From assembly GCF_001418325.1 (NCBI RefSeq), contig NZ_LIPN01000353.1, forward strand, positions 1 through 36,916: a stretch of DNA of 36,916 nt. Direction: 5' to 3'. Made by a program: the position numbers and the translations under genes. This stretch comes from Streptomyces atriruber. GTDB taxonomy: Bacteria; Actinomycetota; Actinomycetes; Streptomycetales; Streptomycetaceae. The notes beneath the pieces were generated by a model. The model searched no databases. It was not told where the DNA came from and saw only the letters and a list, made by a program, of their open reading frames with translations. How positions within the stretch are numbered: position 1 is the stretch's first letter; each line of letters opens with the position of its first letter. Shown here piece by piece: positions 15,248-22,972 of this stretch.

Positions 15248-16405
15248 ATGGCCGAGGCCTACATCGTCGAAGCGGTCCGCACCCCCGTCGGCAGGCGCAA
15301 GGGAGGGCTCTCCCGGGTCCACCCCGCCGACCTGGGCGCCCATGTGCTCAAAGCGGTCGTCGAGCGCAGCGGAGTCGACCCCGCCGCCGTCGAGGACGTC
15401 GTCTTCGGCTGCCTGGACACGGTCGGACCGCAGGCCGGCGACATCGCCCGCACCAGCTGGCTGGCGGCCGGACTCCCCGAAGAGGTGCCCGGCGTGACGA
15501 TCGACCGGCAGTGCGGATCGTCCCAGCAGGCCCTGCACTTCGCCGCGCAGGGCGTCCTGTCCGGCACCCAGGACCTCGTCGTCGCGGGCGGCACCCAGAA
15601 CATGTCGATGATCCCCATCGCCTTCGCCTCCCGGCAGGCCGCCGAGCCCCTCGGCCTCACCCAGGGCCCCTACGCGGGCAGCGAGGGCTGGCGCGCCCGG
15701 TACGGCGACCTGCCCGTGAACCAGTTCCACGGCGCCCAGTTGATCGCCGAGAAGTGGGGCATATCCCGCCGTGACATGGAGGAGTTCGCGCTCCGCTCGC
15801 ACCGGCGGGCCGTCCGTGCCATCGACGAGGGCCGCTTCGACCGCGAAATCGTCGCCTACGGAGACGTCACCACCGACGAGGGCCCCCGGCGCGACACCAC
15901 CCTGGAGAAGATGGCGGGCCTCAAGCCCGTCCTCGACGACGGAACGATCACCGCCGCCTGCTCCTCGCAGGTCTCCGACGGCGCGGCGGCCCTGCTCATC
16001 GCGAGCGAACGGGCCGTACGGGAACACGGGTTGACCCCCCGCGCCCGCGTCCACCACCTCTCCGTACGCGGCGAGGACCCCATCCGGATGCTCTCCGCGC
16101 CCATCCCCGCCACCGCGCACGCCCTCAAGAAGACCGGCATGAACATCGCCGACATCGACCTCGTGGAGATCAACGAGGCGTTCGCCCCGGTCGCCCTGGC
16201 CTGGCTCCGGGAGACCGGCGCCGACCCGGAGAAAGTCAACGTCAACGGCGGTGCGATCGCACTCGGCCACCCCCTCGGCGCCACCGGCGTCAAGCTGATG
16301 ACGACCCTCCTGCACGAACTGGAGCGCACCGGCGGCAGGTTCGGGCTCCAGACGATGTGCGAGGGCGGCGGCCAGGCCAACGTGACCATCGTCGAACGCC
16401 TCTGA
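15248..16405 (+). CDS. fadA6: 3-ketoacyl-CoA thiolase, FadA6-like
   Basis: A 385-aa thiolase. The nucleophile is C89 (DRQCGSSQQAL), H341 lies in ALGHPLGATG, and C371 in MCEGGGQAN; all three catalytic residues are present. In the HIP pathway FadA6 cleaves the 3-oxo-dicarboxylyl-CoA made by IpdAB, releasing acetyl-CoA and 4-methyl-5-oxo-octanedioyl-CoA. A GAGGAG ribosome site precedes the ATG at 15248. It is third in the ipdF-kstR2-fadA6 operon, 46 bp after kstR2. The alternative is a general acetyl-CoA acetyltransferase; neighbours favour FadA6. The nearby pca operon lacks its own thiolase, so it might also serve 3-oxoadipyl-CoA (inference). Confidence 0.85.
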   Translation: MAEAYIVEAVRTPVGRRKGGLSRVHPADLGAHVLKAVVERSGVDPAAVEDVVFGCLDTVGPQAGDIARTSWLAAGLPEEVPGVTIDRQCGSSQQALHFAAQGVLSGTQDLVVAGGTQNMSMIPIAFASRQAAEPLGLTQGPYAGSEGWRARYGDLPVNQFHGAQLIAEKWGISRRDMEEFALRSHRRAVRAIDEGRFDREIVAYGDVTTDEGPRRDTTLEKMAGLKPVLDDGTITAACSSQVSDGAAALLIASERAVREHGLTPRARVHHLSVRGEDPIRMLSAPIPATAHALKKTGMNIADIDLVEINEAFAPVALAWLRETGADPEKVNVNGGAIALGHPLGATGVKLMTTLLHELERTGGRFGLQTMCEGGGQANVTIVERL

Positions 16406-16506
16406 AGGACCCGGCGACACGCACGGACCGCCCCCGGAGCGGCCTCTTCCTCACTCGATGCGGGAGTACCTGCCCCGACCGCGCTCCATGGCGGTCCCGA
16501 CCCGGC

Positions 16507-16546
16507 TAGTCTCGACTTCTGTACGTCGATTGAGCGACCCCGGGAG
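16507..16546 (+). promoter_or_regulatory. Promoter and ribosome site of the LAL-like gene
   Basis: TAGTCT at 16507-16512 fits the -10 consensus; no clear -35 is seen. A GGGAGG ribosome site at 16541-16546 precedes the ATG at 16555 by 8 nt. No KstR2-type motif is present, so this gene appears to be regulated separately from its neighbours. Confidence 0.4.
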
Positions 16547-16554
16547 GTAGCGCG

Positions 16555-19203
16555 ATGACGCAGGGACGGCCCGGAGGAGCCGCCTGGGCCCCGCTGTGGG
16601 AGCGTGACGTCGAACTCGCCGCGGTGGCCCAGGCCGTCGACGAACTCTGTGCGGACTCGACGACGACGGGCGGCCTGCTCGCTTTCAGCGGCGAGGCCGG
16701 CATCGGCAAGACGGCGCTCCTCAACGAAGTGCGCCGCATGGCGGAGGGCCGCGCCACGGTCTGGTCCGCCCGGGGCGGCGAGACGGTCACCTCCGTCCCC
16801 TTCAACGTCGTGCGGCAACTGCTGCAGCCCGCACTCGTCCACCTCACCCCCGACGAGGCCCGCGACTACTTCGGCGACTGCTACGACATCGCGGGCCCCG
16901 CCCTCGGCATAGCCGAGCCCGGCGGACGCCAGGCCGACCCACAGGGCGTCTGCGACGGCCTCGTCGAAGCGGTCTCCCGACTCTCACGCCTGCACTGGCC
17001 CCTCGTCCTTCTCATCGACGACGCGCACTGGGCCGACCAGGAAACCCTGCACTGGCTGTCGGCGTTCGCCCAGCGCCTGGACGAGCTGCCCGTGCTCGTC
17101 GTGGTCGCCCGCAGGCCCGGCGAGGCCTCCGGGGACAGCGCACGCCACCTGGCGTCGGTCGCCGCGGAGGCCCGCTCGTTCAGCACCCTGCGCGCCCTCA
17201 CCCCGGACGCCGCGGCGGGCCTGACCCGCGCGACGGTCGGCGAGCACGCCGACGCCCCGTTCTGCCGCGAGGTCTGGGCGGTCACCGGTGGCAATCCGTA
17301 CGAATCGGTCGAGCTCCTCGCCAAGGTGCAGGACAGCGAACTCGAACCGGTCGAGAGCTCCGCCGACGAGCTGCGCGCCCTCAACCGCACGGCCCGCGGC
17401 CGCGGCCTCGTCGCCCGCCTCGAAGGTCTCGGCACCGACGCCACCCGCTTCGCCTGGGCCGCCGCCATCCTCGGCAGCGCCATCTCCGTCGACCTGGCAG
17501 GATCACTCGCCGGCATGACGCGCGACAGCGCCGAACGCTGCGCGGAGCGCCTGTGCACGGCGCGCATCCTGGGCAGCGGTGACGAGGGCCTGGAGTTCGT
17601 CCACCCCCTGATCGCCAGCACCGTCTACCGCTCCATCCCCGCGGCCACCCGCACCGCGATGCACGGCGTGGCCGCCGCGGTCATCACGCACGACGGCAGG
17701 GGCGCCGCGGCAGCCTCCCCGCACCTCCTCGAAGTCCACCCTGACGACGACCCCGAACTCGTCGAGCAGCTCCGCGAGGCCGCCGCCGAACACCTCGCCG
17801 TCGGCGCACCCGACGCGGCACGCCGCTGTCTGGAGCGGGCCCTGCGCGAGCCGCCGCTGCCCGAGATCCACGCCCGCGTGCTCTACGAACTCGGCTGCGC
17901 CACCATGCTGACCTCGCCCGCCACCACCATCAGGCACCTGCGCGAGGCCCTCTCGATGCGCGGCCTCGACCAGGACCTGCGCGTCGACGCGGTCTGCCGC
18001 CTGTCACAGGCCTTCGTCCACAACGACCAGTTGGAAGAGGGCCTGCGGGCCATCGCCGAGGAGGCGGGCAGGCTCGAACAGGGGCCCGCGCGGCTGCGCC
18101 TGCAAGCCGTGCACTACATGTGGGAGGGCATCCACGCGGGCGAGGAGGACTCGCCCGGACGGTCGCGGCGGCTCGCCGCGCTCGCCGGACCCCTCGCGGG
18201 CCGCGACAACGCCGAGCGCGCCCTGCTGATCCTGCGGGCCTTCGACGCCATGACCCGCGGCGAGAGCGCCGAACTGGTCGTCGAGCTCTGCGACCGCGCC
18301 CTCGTGAACGGCCGCCTCGCGCCCGGACTCGGCTGGACCGACACGGAATGGAGCTTCGAGCTCCGCCTGATGCTCGGCGGGTCGTACGCCTTCTCGGACC
18401 GTCTCGACCGCGCCGAGAGCCTGTTCACCGAGGCCGTGCGGGCCTACGAGACCGCGGGCTGGAGCGGCGGACACCTCGCCCTCTCGCACGCCTTCCTCGG
18501 CTATGTGTACCGCAGGCGCGGACGGCTGATGGACGCCGAGCGTTCGCTGCGCGAGAGCCTGCGCCTCGCCGACCGCGTCGGCCAGGGCCTGCCCATGCAC
18601 TGGGAGGCGGCCAGCATGCTCATCGACACCCTGCTGGCCCGCGGGCACGTCACGGAGGCGGGCGCCGTCGCCGATCAGTACGGCTTCGCGCCGCCCTCCG
18701 CGTCCACGATCTACGTACCCGACGCGCCGTCCGTACGGGGCCGCCTCCTGCTCGCCCTCGGGCGCACGAAGGACGGGCTCAACGAACTCGAGGCCACGGC
18801 AAAGGCGTTGACCGCCCGCGGCCAGTACAACACCGTCCTCGCGCCGTGGGCGTACGACCTCGCCCGCGCGCTGGCCCACGAGGACCCCAGGCGGGCGGCG
18901 CACCTCGTCTCGGACGCCCGCAGGCAGGCCGAGCGATTCGGCACGGACACCGCGATCGGTGAGGCGCTGCGGTGCGCGGCCGCGCTGGAGACGGGGACGC
19001 GCGCGGTCGCGCTGTACCACAAGGCCGCCTCGTATCTGGAGGCCTCTCCCTGCGCGTACGAACACGCCGTCGCCCGCGTCGAGTACGGCATCGCGGCGGA
19101 CTCCGTGCCGGAGCTGGAACGGGGTCTGACGCTGGCGCGGACGTGCGGGGCGGACGGGCTCGTGGATCGGGCGTTGGATCATCTGGGGCTGGTTCACCGC
19201 TGA
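16555..19203 (+). CDS. LAL/STAND-type ATPase lacking the LuxR helix-turn-helix
   Basis: An 882-aa protein with an N-terminal AAA/STAND ATPase: Walker A SGEAGIGKTALL (45-56) and Walker B VLLIDDAHWAD (151-161). It continues with alpha-helical TPR-like repeats rich in Ala, Leu and Arg (about 380-870), for example LDRAESLFTEAVRAYETAGW and GRLMDAERSLRESLRLA. This is the layout of large ATP-binding LuxR (LAL/MalT-like) regulators, which normally end in a DNA-binding LuxR domain of about 65 residues. Here the protein ends at ALDHLGLVHR with no such domain, and none is readable in the following 150 bp in any frame. It may act through a partner or as an ATPase switch. It lies between the two halves of the HIP gene island. 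Confidence 0.85.
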   Translation: MTQGRPGGAAWAPLWERDVELAAVAQAVDELCADSTTTGGLLAFSGEAGIGKTALLNEVRRMAEGRATVWSARGGETVTSVPFNVVRQLLQPALVHLTPDEARDYFGDCYDIAGPALGIAEPGGRQADPQGVCDGLVEAVSRLSRLHWPLVLLIDDAHWADQETLHWLSAFAQRLDELPVLVVVARRPGEASGDSARHLASVAAEARSFSTLRALTPDAAAGLTRATVGEHADAPFCREVWAVTGGNPYESVELLAKVQDSELEPVESSADELRALNRTARGRGLVARLEGLGTDATRFAWAAAILGSAISVDLAGSLAGMTRDSAERCAERLCTARILGSGDEGLEFVHPLIASTVYRSIPAATRTAMHGVAAAVITHDGRGAAAASPHLLEVHPDDDPELVEQLREAAAEHLAVGAPDAARRCLERALREPPLPEIHARVLYELGCATMLTSPATTIRHLREALSMRGLDQDLRVDAVCRLSQAFVHNDQLEEGLRAIAEEAGRLEQGPARLRLQAVHYMWEGIHAGEEDSPGRSRRLAALAGPLAGRDNAERALLILRAFDAMTRGESAELVVELCDRALVNGRLAPGLGWTDTEWSFELRLMLGGSYAFSDRLDRAESLFTEAVRAYETAGWSGGHLALSHAFLGYVYRRRGRLMDAERSLRESLRLADRVGQGLPMHWEAASMLIDTLLARGHVTEAGAVADQYGFAPPSASTIYVPDAPSVRGRLLLALGRTKDGLNELEATAKALTARGQYNTVLAPWAYDLARALAHEDPRRAAHLVSDARRQAERFGTDTAIGEALRCAAALETGTRAVALYHKAASYLEASPCAYEHAVARVEYGIAADSVPELERGLTLARTCGADGLVDRALDHLGLVHR

Positions 19204-19281
19204 GGCCGGCCCCTGGACCTTGGGCGGTGTGCTTTGGCGCCCGGCGCCGGGGTGCCGCCTCGGGGCTCTGCCCCGGACCCC

Positions 19282-19390
19282 GGTCCTCAATCGCCGGACG
19301 GGCTGAATCCTGGCCCGGGTTCTCGGTTGGCGGGCGGGCTGAATCTGGGCCCTGGTCCTCAATCGCCGGACGGGCTGAATCCTGGCCCGG
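19282..19390. repeat. Three tandem copies of a Streptomyces-type intergenic repeat
   Basis: Two near-identical copies of GTCCTCAATCGCCGGACGGG, continuing GCTGAATCCTGGCCC, start at 19283 and 19355. A degenerate copy (GCGGGCGGGCTGAATCTGG) lies between, giving a period of about 36 bp. The core resembles the CAGCCCGTCCGGCG element I recall as abundant between Streptomyces genes. The distal copy supplies the C-terminal codons and stop of ipdC on the minus strand. The rest of the 155-bp gap after the LAL-like gene (19204-19281) is GC-rich with small inverted repeats (CTCGGGGCTCTGCCCCGG). Confidence 0.7.
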
Positions 19391-20459
19391 GTTCTGGTTC
19401 TGGTTCTGCGTGCAGGTGGTCCAGGGTCTTTGTTGCCTCCGCCATGACGCGTTCCACCAGCTCCGCGCACGACGGCAGGTCGTCTATCAAGCCCGTCACC
19501 TGGCCGGAGGCCATGACGCCCGCCTCCGGGCGTCCGTCCACCATCGCCGACCTGAGCATCATGGGCGTGTTCGCCGCCAGGAGCACCTGGCTCCACGTCA
19601 GGTCCTTGCCGTGCCGCATCGCCAGGCCGTCGCGTGCCATCTGCCGCCAGCCCATCCCGGAGATCCTCCGGAACGCCGCCGCGTGCCGAACCGCGCGCGT
19701 CAACGACGCGACCCTGCCCGACTTCTCCAGGTCCGCCACCAGCTCCGTGCGCAGCATCCGGTGCGGGAGGCCGTCCACGCGCGTCGTGACCGTGACGTCC
19801 TTGACCGACGCCGCCAGATAGCGGGCCTTGACCGCGTCCGGCACCGTCGAGTCCGAGGTGAGCAGGAAGCGGGTGCCCATGGCCACGCCCGCCGCGCCGT
19901 AGGCGAGGGCGGCGACCAGACCGCGGCCGTCGTAGAAGCCGCCCGCCGCGATCACGGGGATGTCCACCGCGTCGACGACCTGCGGCAGCAGCACCGTGGT
20001 GGCGACCTCGCCCGTGTGACCGCCGCCCTCGCCGCCCTGCACGAGCACGGCGTCCACACCCCATGCGGCGACCTTCTCCGCGTGCCGTCGCGCGCCGATC
20101 GACGGGATGACCACCACGCCCGCGTCCTTGAGCTCGGCGATCAGTTCCCGGGACGGCGCGAGGGCGAACGACGCCACCCGCACCCCTTCGTCGATGATGA
20201 CCCGGACCCGGTCCCGCGCATCGCCCGCGTCGGCCCGCAGGTTGACCCCGAAGGGCGCTGCCGTACGGGACTTCACCTCGCGGACGGCCGCACGGAGCTG
20301 TTCGACCGTCATGGTCGCGGAGGCCAGGATGCCGAGCGCCCCGGCGTTCGCGGTCGCGGACACCAGGCGGGGGCCCGCGACCCAGCCCATGCCGGTCTGC
20401 ACGATCGGGTGCCGGACGCCGGTCAGCTCGGTCAGTGCCGTCCGCAGGGTGGGTGTCAC
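19359..20459 (-). CDS. ipdC: Nitronate-monooxygenase-family flavoenzyme, IpdC-like
   Basis: A 366-aa FMN-dependent TIM-barrel protein of the 2-nitropropane dioxygenase family. PIVQTGMGWVAGP (18-30), VQGGEGGGHTG (140-150) and AAGGFYDGRGLVAALAYGA (171-189) are the flavin-binding blocks. In KstR2 regulons IpdC oxidises a ring-C hydroxylated bicyclic acyl-CoA intermediate of HIP breakdown. The GTG start overlaps the ipdB stop (GTGA, 20456-20459). The last ~20 residues (HAEPEPEPGPGFSPSGD) are Pro/Glu-rich and unlike the family; the final six codons and stop lie in the intergenic repeat described separately, so the original stop was apparently lost. It is the last gene of echA20-ipdA-ipdB-ipdC. Confidence 0.87.
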   Translation of the reverse strand: MTPTLRTALTELTGVRHPIVQTGMGWVAGPRLVSATANAGALGILASATMTVEQLRAAVREVKSRTAAPFGVNLRADAGDARDRVRVIIDEGVRVASFALAPSRELIAELKDAGVVVIPSIGARRHAEKVAAWGVDAVLVQGGEGGGHTGEVATTVLLPQVVDAVDIPVIAAGGFYDGRGLVAALAYGAAGVAMGTRFLLTSDSTVPDAVKARYLAASVKDVTVTTRVDGLPHRMLRTELVADLEKSGRVASLTRAVRHAAAFRRISGMGWRQMARDGLAMRHGKDLTWSQVLLAANTPMMLRSAMVDGRPEAGVMASGQVTGLIDDLPSCAELVERVMAEATKTLDHLHAEPEPEPGPGFSPSGD

Positions 20460-21229
20460 GGGCGCACCTCGCGGTCGCGCAGGCCGCCCGGGTCCACGAC
20501 GTCCCGGATCAGCCGCAGTTCCTCGGCGGTCGGCTCACGGGTGTACGGGACGCCGCCGTCCGGCACGGCCAGGGGGAACCCGGTGGCCTCGCGCACCTGG
20601 TCGAGCGTCACGCCCGGGTGCAGGGACACCACGCGCATCGCGTGATCGGGCGTTCCGAAGTCGAAGACACCGAGGTCGGAGACGACGCGGCGGAGATCGT
20701 GGAAGCGGGTCGCGGAGGGCCCGGCCGCGGCCGCGCTGTCGTATCCGACACCGCTGATCATGTCGACCTTCTCGACGAACACGCGCGCTGAGTGCCTCGG
20801 GATCCAGTAACTCACCGGATTGTTGAGGGTGTTGACCGGGGCGCCGCGCACGCCGAGCAGCTGGCGTTTGGGGCGCGCCCAGTCGCCGATGCACGAGATG
20901 TTCTGGTTGCCGAAGCGGTCGATCTGACTGGCGCCCATCATTACGTGCCGCTTGCCGCCCATGACCATCGTCAGGTGCTTGCGGTACGGCAGCCAGCCCT
21001 CGGTCACCGCCGACGCCGCGCCGACCGCGGGGACATCGCCGATGAGCAGGGCCTCGCCGTCCGTGAGCAGCAGGTCGGGGGAGAAGGTCAGCTTGGCGAG
21101 GCGCGCCGCGATGGACGGGACCGTGCCCATGGGGGAGGCCAGGATCTCGCCGTCGGCCCGCCAGGCCTCCGCGCAGGCGATCACGCAGTACTCGGCGCGG
21201 GTGGTGGTCCGCTCGGTGGTCGACGTCAT
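20456..21229 (-). CDS. ipdB: Ring-cleaving hydrolase beta subunit, IpdB-like
   Basis: A 257-aa protein of the class I CoA-transferase fold. IpdA and IpdB of M. tuberculosis (Rv3551/Rv3552) form a heteromer that hydrolytically opens the last steroid ring (COCHEA-CoA) and is not a true transferase. Segments such as MGGKRHVMMGASQIDRFGN, SCIGDWARPKRQLLG and GAPVNTLNNPVSYW match that subfamily. There is an AAGGAG ribosome site, and the ATG overlaps the ipdA stop (ATGA, 21226-21229). It is followed by an overlapping ipdC start, so the four genes are translated as a chain. A generic 3-oxoacid CoA-transferase subunit is the alternative, disfavoured by context. Confidence 0.87.
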   Translation of the reverse strand: MTSTTERTTTRAEYCVIACAEAWRADGEILASPMGTVPSIAARLAKLTFSPDLLLTDGEALLIGDVPAVGAASAVTEGWLPYRKHLTMVMGGKRHVMMGASQIDRFGNQNISCIGDWARPKRQLLGVRGAPVNTLNNPVSYWIPRHSARVFVEKVDMISGVGYDSAAAAGPSATRFHDLRRVVSDLGVFDFGTPDHAMRVVSLHPGVTLDQVREATGFPLAVPDGGVPYTREPTAEELRLIRDVVDPGGLRDREVRP

Positions 21230-22143
21230 CGCTGCTCCTTGTGCCAGGCCTGGACGGCGAGTTGGTACTCCTGCTCGGTGCCGGTGAGGAAGCGGGCGCG
21301 GAAGGCCTCCCAGGCGTCCGGGTCGGCCGCCGCCGTCACGTAGGCCTTCTGGAAGGGCTCGTCGCGGCCGTAGTCGGGCACGCAGGAGGTGAAGTGCGCG
21401 CCGCCGGGCGTCTCGGTCACGCCCGTCACCGCGTGCCGGGACACCAGCATCGTCTGGGGCACGGCGTGGGCGGTGAGCTCGGCGGAGTCGACGATGCGTT
21501 CGCAGGAGACGTACGCGGCGTCGGCGGCCTCGCAGAACAGGTCGTCGAAGTAGGGGTCGGGGCCCAGGTACTGGCCGTTGCCGAAGCGGTCGGCGCGGTT
21601 CATGTGCACCAGGGCCGCGTCCATCCGCAGGGCGGGCACGGCGACGAGCTCCTCCTCGTCCTCGTACGGCGAAGTGACCGTGCGCAGCCGGGGGTTGACC
21701 CGCAGGACGTCGGAGCCGAGGCCCGCACGGATCGGCAGGAACGGGAGCCGCTGGACGCCCGCGGTGAGGCCCTGCATGAACATCGCCTCGTCCAGCTCGA
21801 CGAGTTCGAGGTCCGCCCGCTCGCGTGCCGCCCGGAAGTGCGGCTCCAGGGGGATCGTGTCGAGGGTCGTGAAGGCCGTGACCAGTTTGCGGATCCGGCC
21901 GGCCGCGGCGAGCAGGCCGATGTCCGGGCCGCCGTACGAGACGACGGTCAGGTCCGTGACGTCGGAGCGCAGCAGGGCGCGCACCAGCGCCATCGGCTTG
22001 CGGCGCGAGCCCCAGCCACCGATGCCGAGCGTCATGCCGCTCTCCAGGCGCCCCACGATCTCGTCGGGCGTCATCTGCTTGTCGGTCCTGTGGGTCGTGC
22101 CGGTCGTGTCGGTCCTGCGGGTCGTGTCTGTCTCGTGGGTCAT
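21226..22143 (-). CDS. ipdA: Ring-cleaving hydrolase alpha subunit, IpdA-like
   Basis: A 305-aa partner of IpdB. GIGGWGSRRKPMALVRALLR (41-60), followed by VTDLTVVSYGGPD, and RLPFLPIRAGLGSD are characteristic of IpdA. The Glu in ELDEAM (about E119) is the likely counterpart of the catalytic Glu reported for IpdA in IpdAB. The first ~23 residues are a Thr/Asp/Arg-rich repeat (TDTT...HRTD) encoded by two 27-bp near-repeats; mycobacterial IpdA lacks it. The long start at 22143 is favoured by its ATGA overlap with the echA20 stop; the internal ATG at 22074 would give a family-length protein of 282 aa. Confidence 0.88.
   Translation of the reverse strand: MTHETDTTRRTDTTGTTHRTDKQMTPDEIVGRLESGMTLGIGGWGSRRKPMALVRALLRSDVTDLTVVSYGGPDIGLLAAAGRIRKLVTAFTTLDTIPLEPHFRAARERADLELVELDEAMFMQGLTAGVQRLPFLPIRAGLGSDVLRVNPRLRTVTSPYEDEEELVAVPALRMDAALVHMNRADRFGNGQYLGPDPYFDDLFCEAADAAYVSCERIVDSAELTAHAVPQTMLVSRHAVTGVTETPGGAHFTSCVPDYGRDEPFQKAYVTAAADPDAWEAFRARFLTGTEQEYQLAVQAWHKEQR
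22081..22130. repeat. 27-bp near-tandem repeat in the ipdA 5' end
   Basis: GTCGGTCCTGYGGGTCGTGY occurs at 22081 and again at 22108. The 27-bp period keeps frame and encodes the Thr/Asp/Arg-rich N-terminal extension of IpdA. Confidence 0.6.
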
Positions 22144-22904
22144 GCCCTGCCCTTCCCTTGCGTCCCTTGCTGCCCGAAGTCGTCGCGGATCCGGTCGGCC
22201 AGGCCGCTCAGGTTCGCCTCGAAGGTGAAGCCCTGCTCGAAGCGGTAGCTGCGGTGCACGTCTACGGGGTCGATGCCGTTGATCGCCGCCTTCGCGAAAC
22301 GCAGCAGTGTGCCGTCCTTGCGGGCGATCTCACCCGCCAACTCCATTGCGGCCCTGCGCAGTTCCGCGCGGGGCACGACCTGCCATACGGAGCCGTGCGC
22401 ATGCAGGTCGGCGGCCGTCGCGGTGCGCGAGGTGTAGTACAGGGCGCGCATCAGGTGCTGCGGCACGAGACGCGCCAGGTGCGTGGCCGCGCCGAGCGCG
22501 CCCCGGTCCAGCTCGGGCAGGCCGAAGGTGGCGTCCTCGCTCGCCACGATCGCGTCCGCGTTCCCCACGAGGCCGATGCCGCCGCCCAGACAGAAGCCGT
22601 GCACGGCCGCCACGACGGGCACCTCGCATTCGTACACCGCCGAAAACGCTTCGTAGCACCCCCGGTTGGCGCCGATCAGCGCGGTGTGGCCGGTGTCGCG
22701 CTGCATCTCCTTGATGTCCACGCCCGCGTTGAACCCCCGGCCCTCGGCGGCGAGGACGACGCAGCGCGTCTCGGGGGCGCGGCCCGCGGCGCGGACCGCG
22801 GCCGCCAGGTCGTACCAACCCTGCACCGGGAGGGCGTTGACGGGTGGGTAGTCGACGGTGACGACGGCGATGCCCTTGTCCGGGGCGGAGGTGGAGACAG
22901 ACAT
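22140..22904 (-). CDS. echA20: Enoyl-CoA hydratase/crotonase-family ring-D hydrolase, EchA20-like
   Basis: A 254-aa crotonase-fold protein. The oxyanion-hole segments are GRGFNAGVDI (55-64) and HGFCLGGGIGLVG (102-114), with the active-site region LPELDRGALGAATHL (129-143). EchA20 (Rv3550) hydrolytically opens steroid ring D in the HIP pathway, giving COCHEA-CoA, the IpdAB substrate; the LDRGALGAATHLARLVP stretch matches that subgroup from memory. It is the first gene of echA20-ipdA-ipdB-ipdC and divergent from two SDR genes across a KstR2-type operator. A GAAAGG sequence upstream may be part of its ribosome site or promoter. Confidence in the exact reaction comes mostly from gene order. Confidence 0.87.
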   Translation of the reverse strand: MSVSTSAPDKGIAVVTVDYPPVNALPVQGWYDLAAAVRAAGRAPETRCVVLAAEGRGFNAGVDIKEMQRDTGHTALIGANRGCYEAFSAVYECEVPVVAAVHGFCLGGGIGLVGNADAIVASEDATFGLPELDRGALGAATHLARLVPQHLMRALYYTSRTATAADLHAHGSVWQVVPRAELRRAAMELAGEIARKDGTLLRFAKAAINGIDPVDVHRSYRFEQGFTFEANLSGLADRIRDDFGQQGTQGKGRA

Positions 22905-22915
22905 CAGACGATCCG

Positions 22916-22967
22916 CTACCTTTCAACCACACGCCTTCAACCAAACATTTGTTAGTTGGAAAGGTAG
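22916..22967. promoter_or_regulatory. KstR2-type operator with flanking inverted repeat
   Basis: ACCAAACATTTGTT (22940-22953) is, on the minus strand, AACAAATGTTTGGT: the same site as at 13639-13652 with one base changed. An outer inverted repeat, CTACCTTTCAAC (22916-22927) and GTTGGAAAGGTAG (22955-22967), differs by one inserted base and brackets the operator nearly symmetrically. It lies between divergent echA20 (start 22904) and the SDR gene (start 22973). Confidence 0.72.
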
Positions 22968-22972
22968 CAGCG

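Noticed and set aside
19204..19358. A lost LuxR helix-turn-helix domain after a frameshift in the LAL-like gene
   Set aside because: No frame in this stretch encodes helix-turn-helix-like sequence; it is repeat DNA, so simple frameshift truncation is not supported.
20456..22143. A general 3-oxoacid CoA-transferase pair
   Set aside because: The sequence blocks and the neighbours echA20, ipdC and KstR2-type operators fit IpdA/IpdB better; the real transferase pair here is pcaI/pcaJ.
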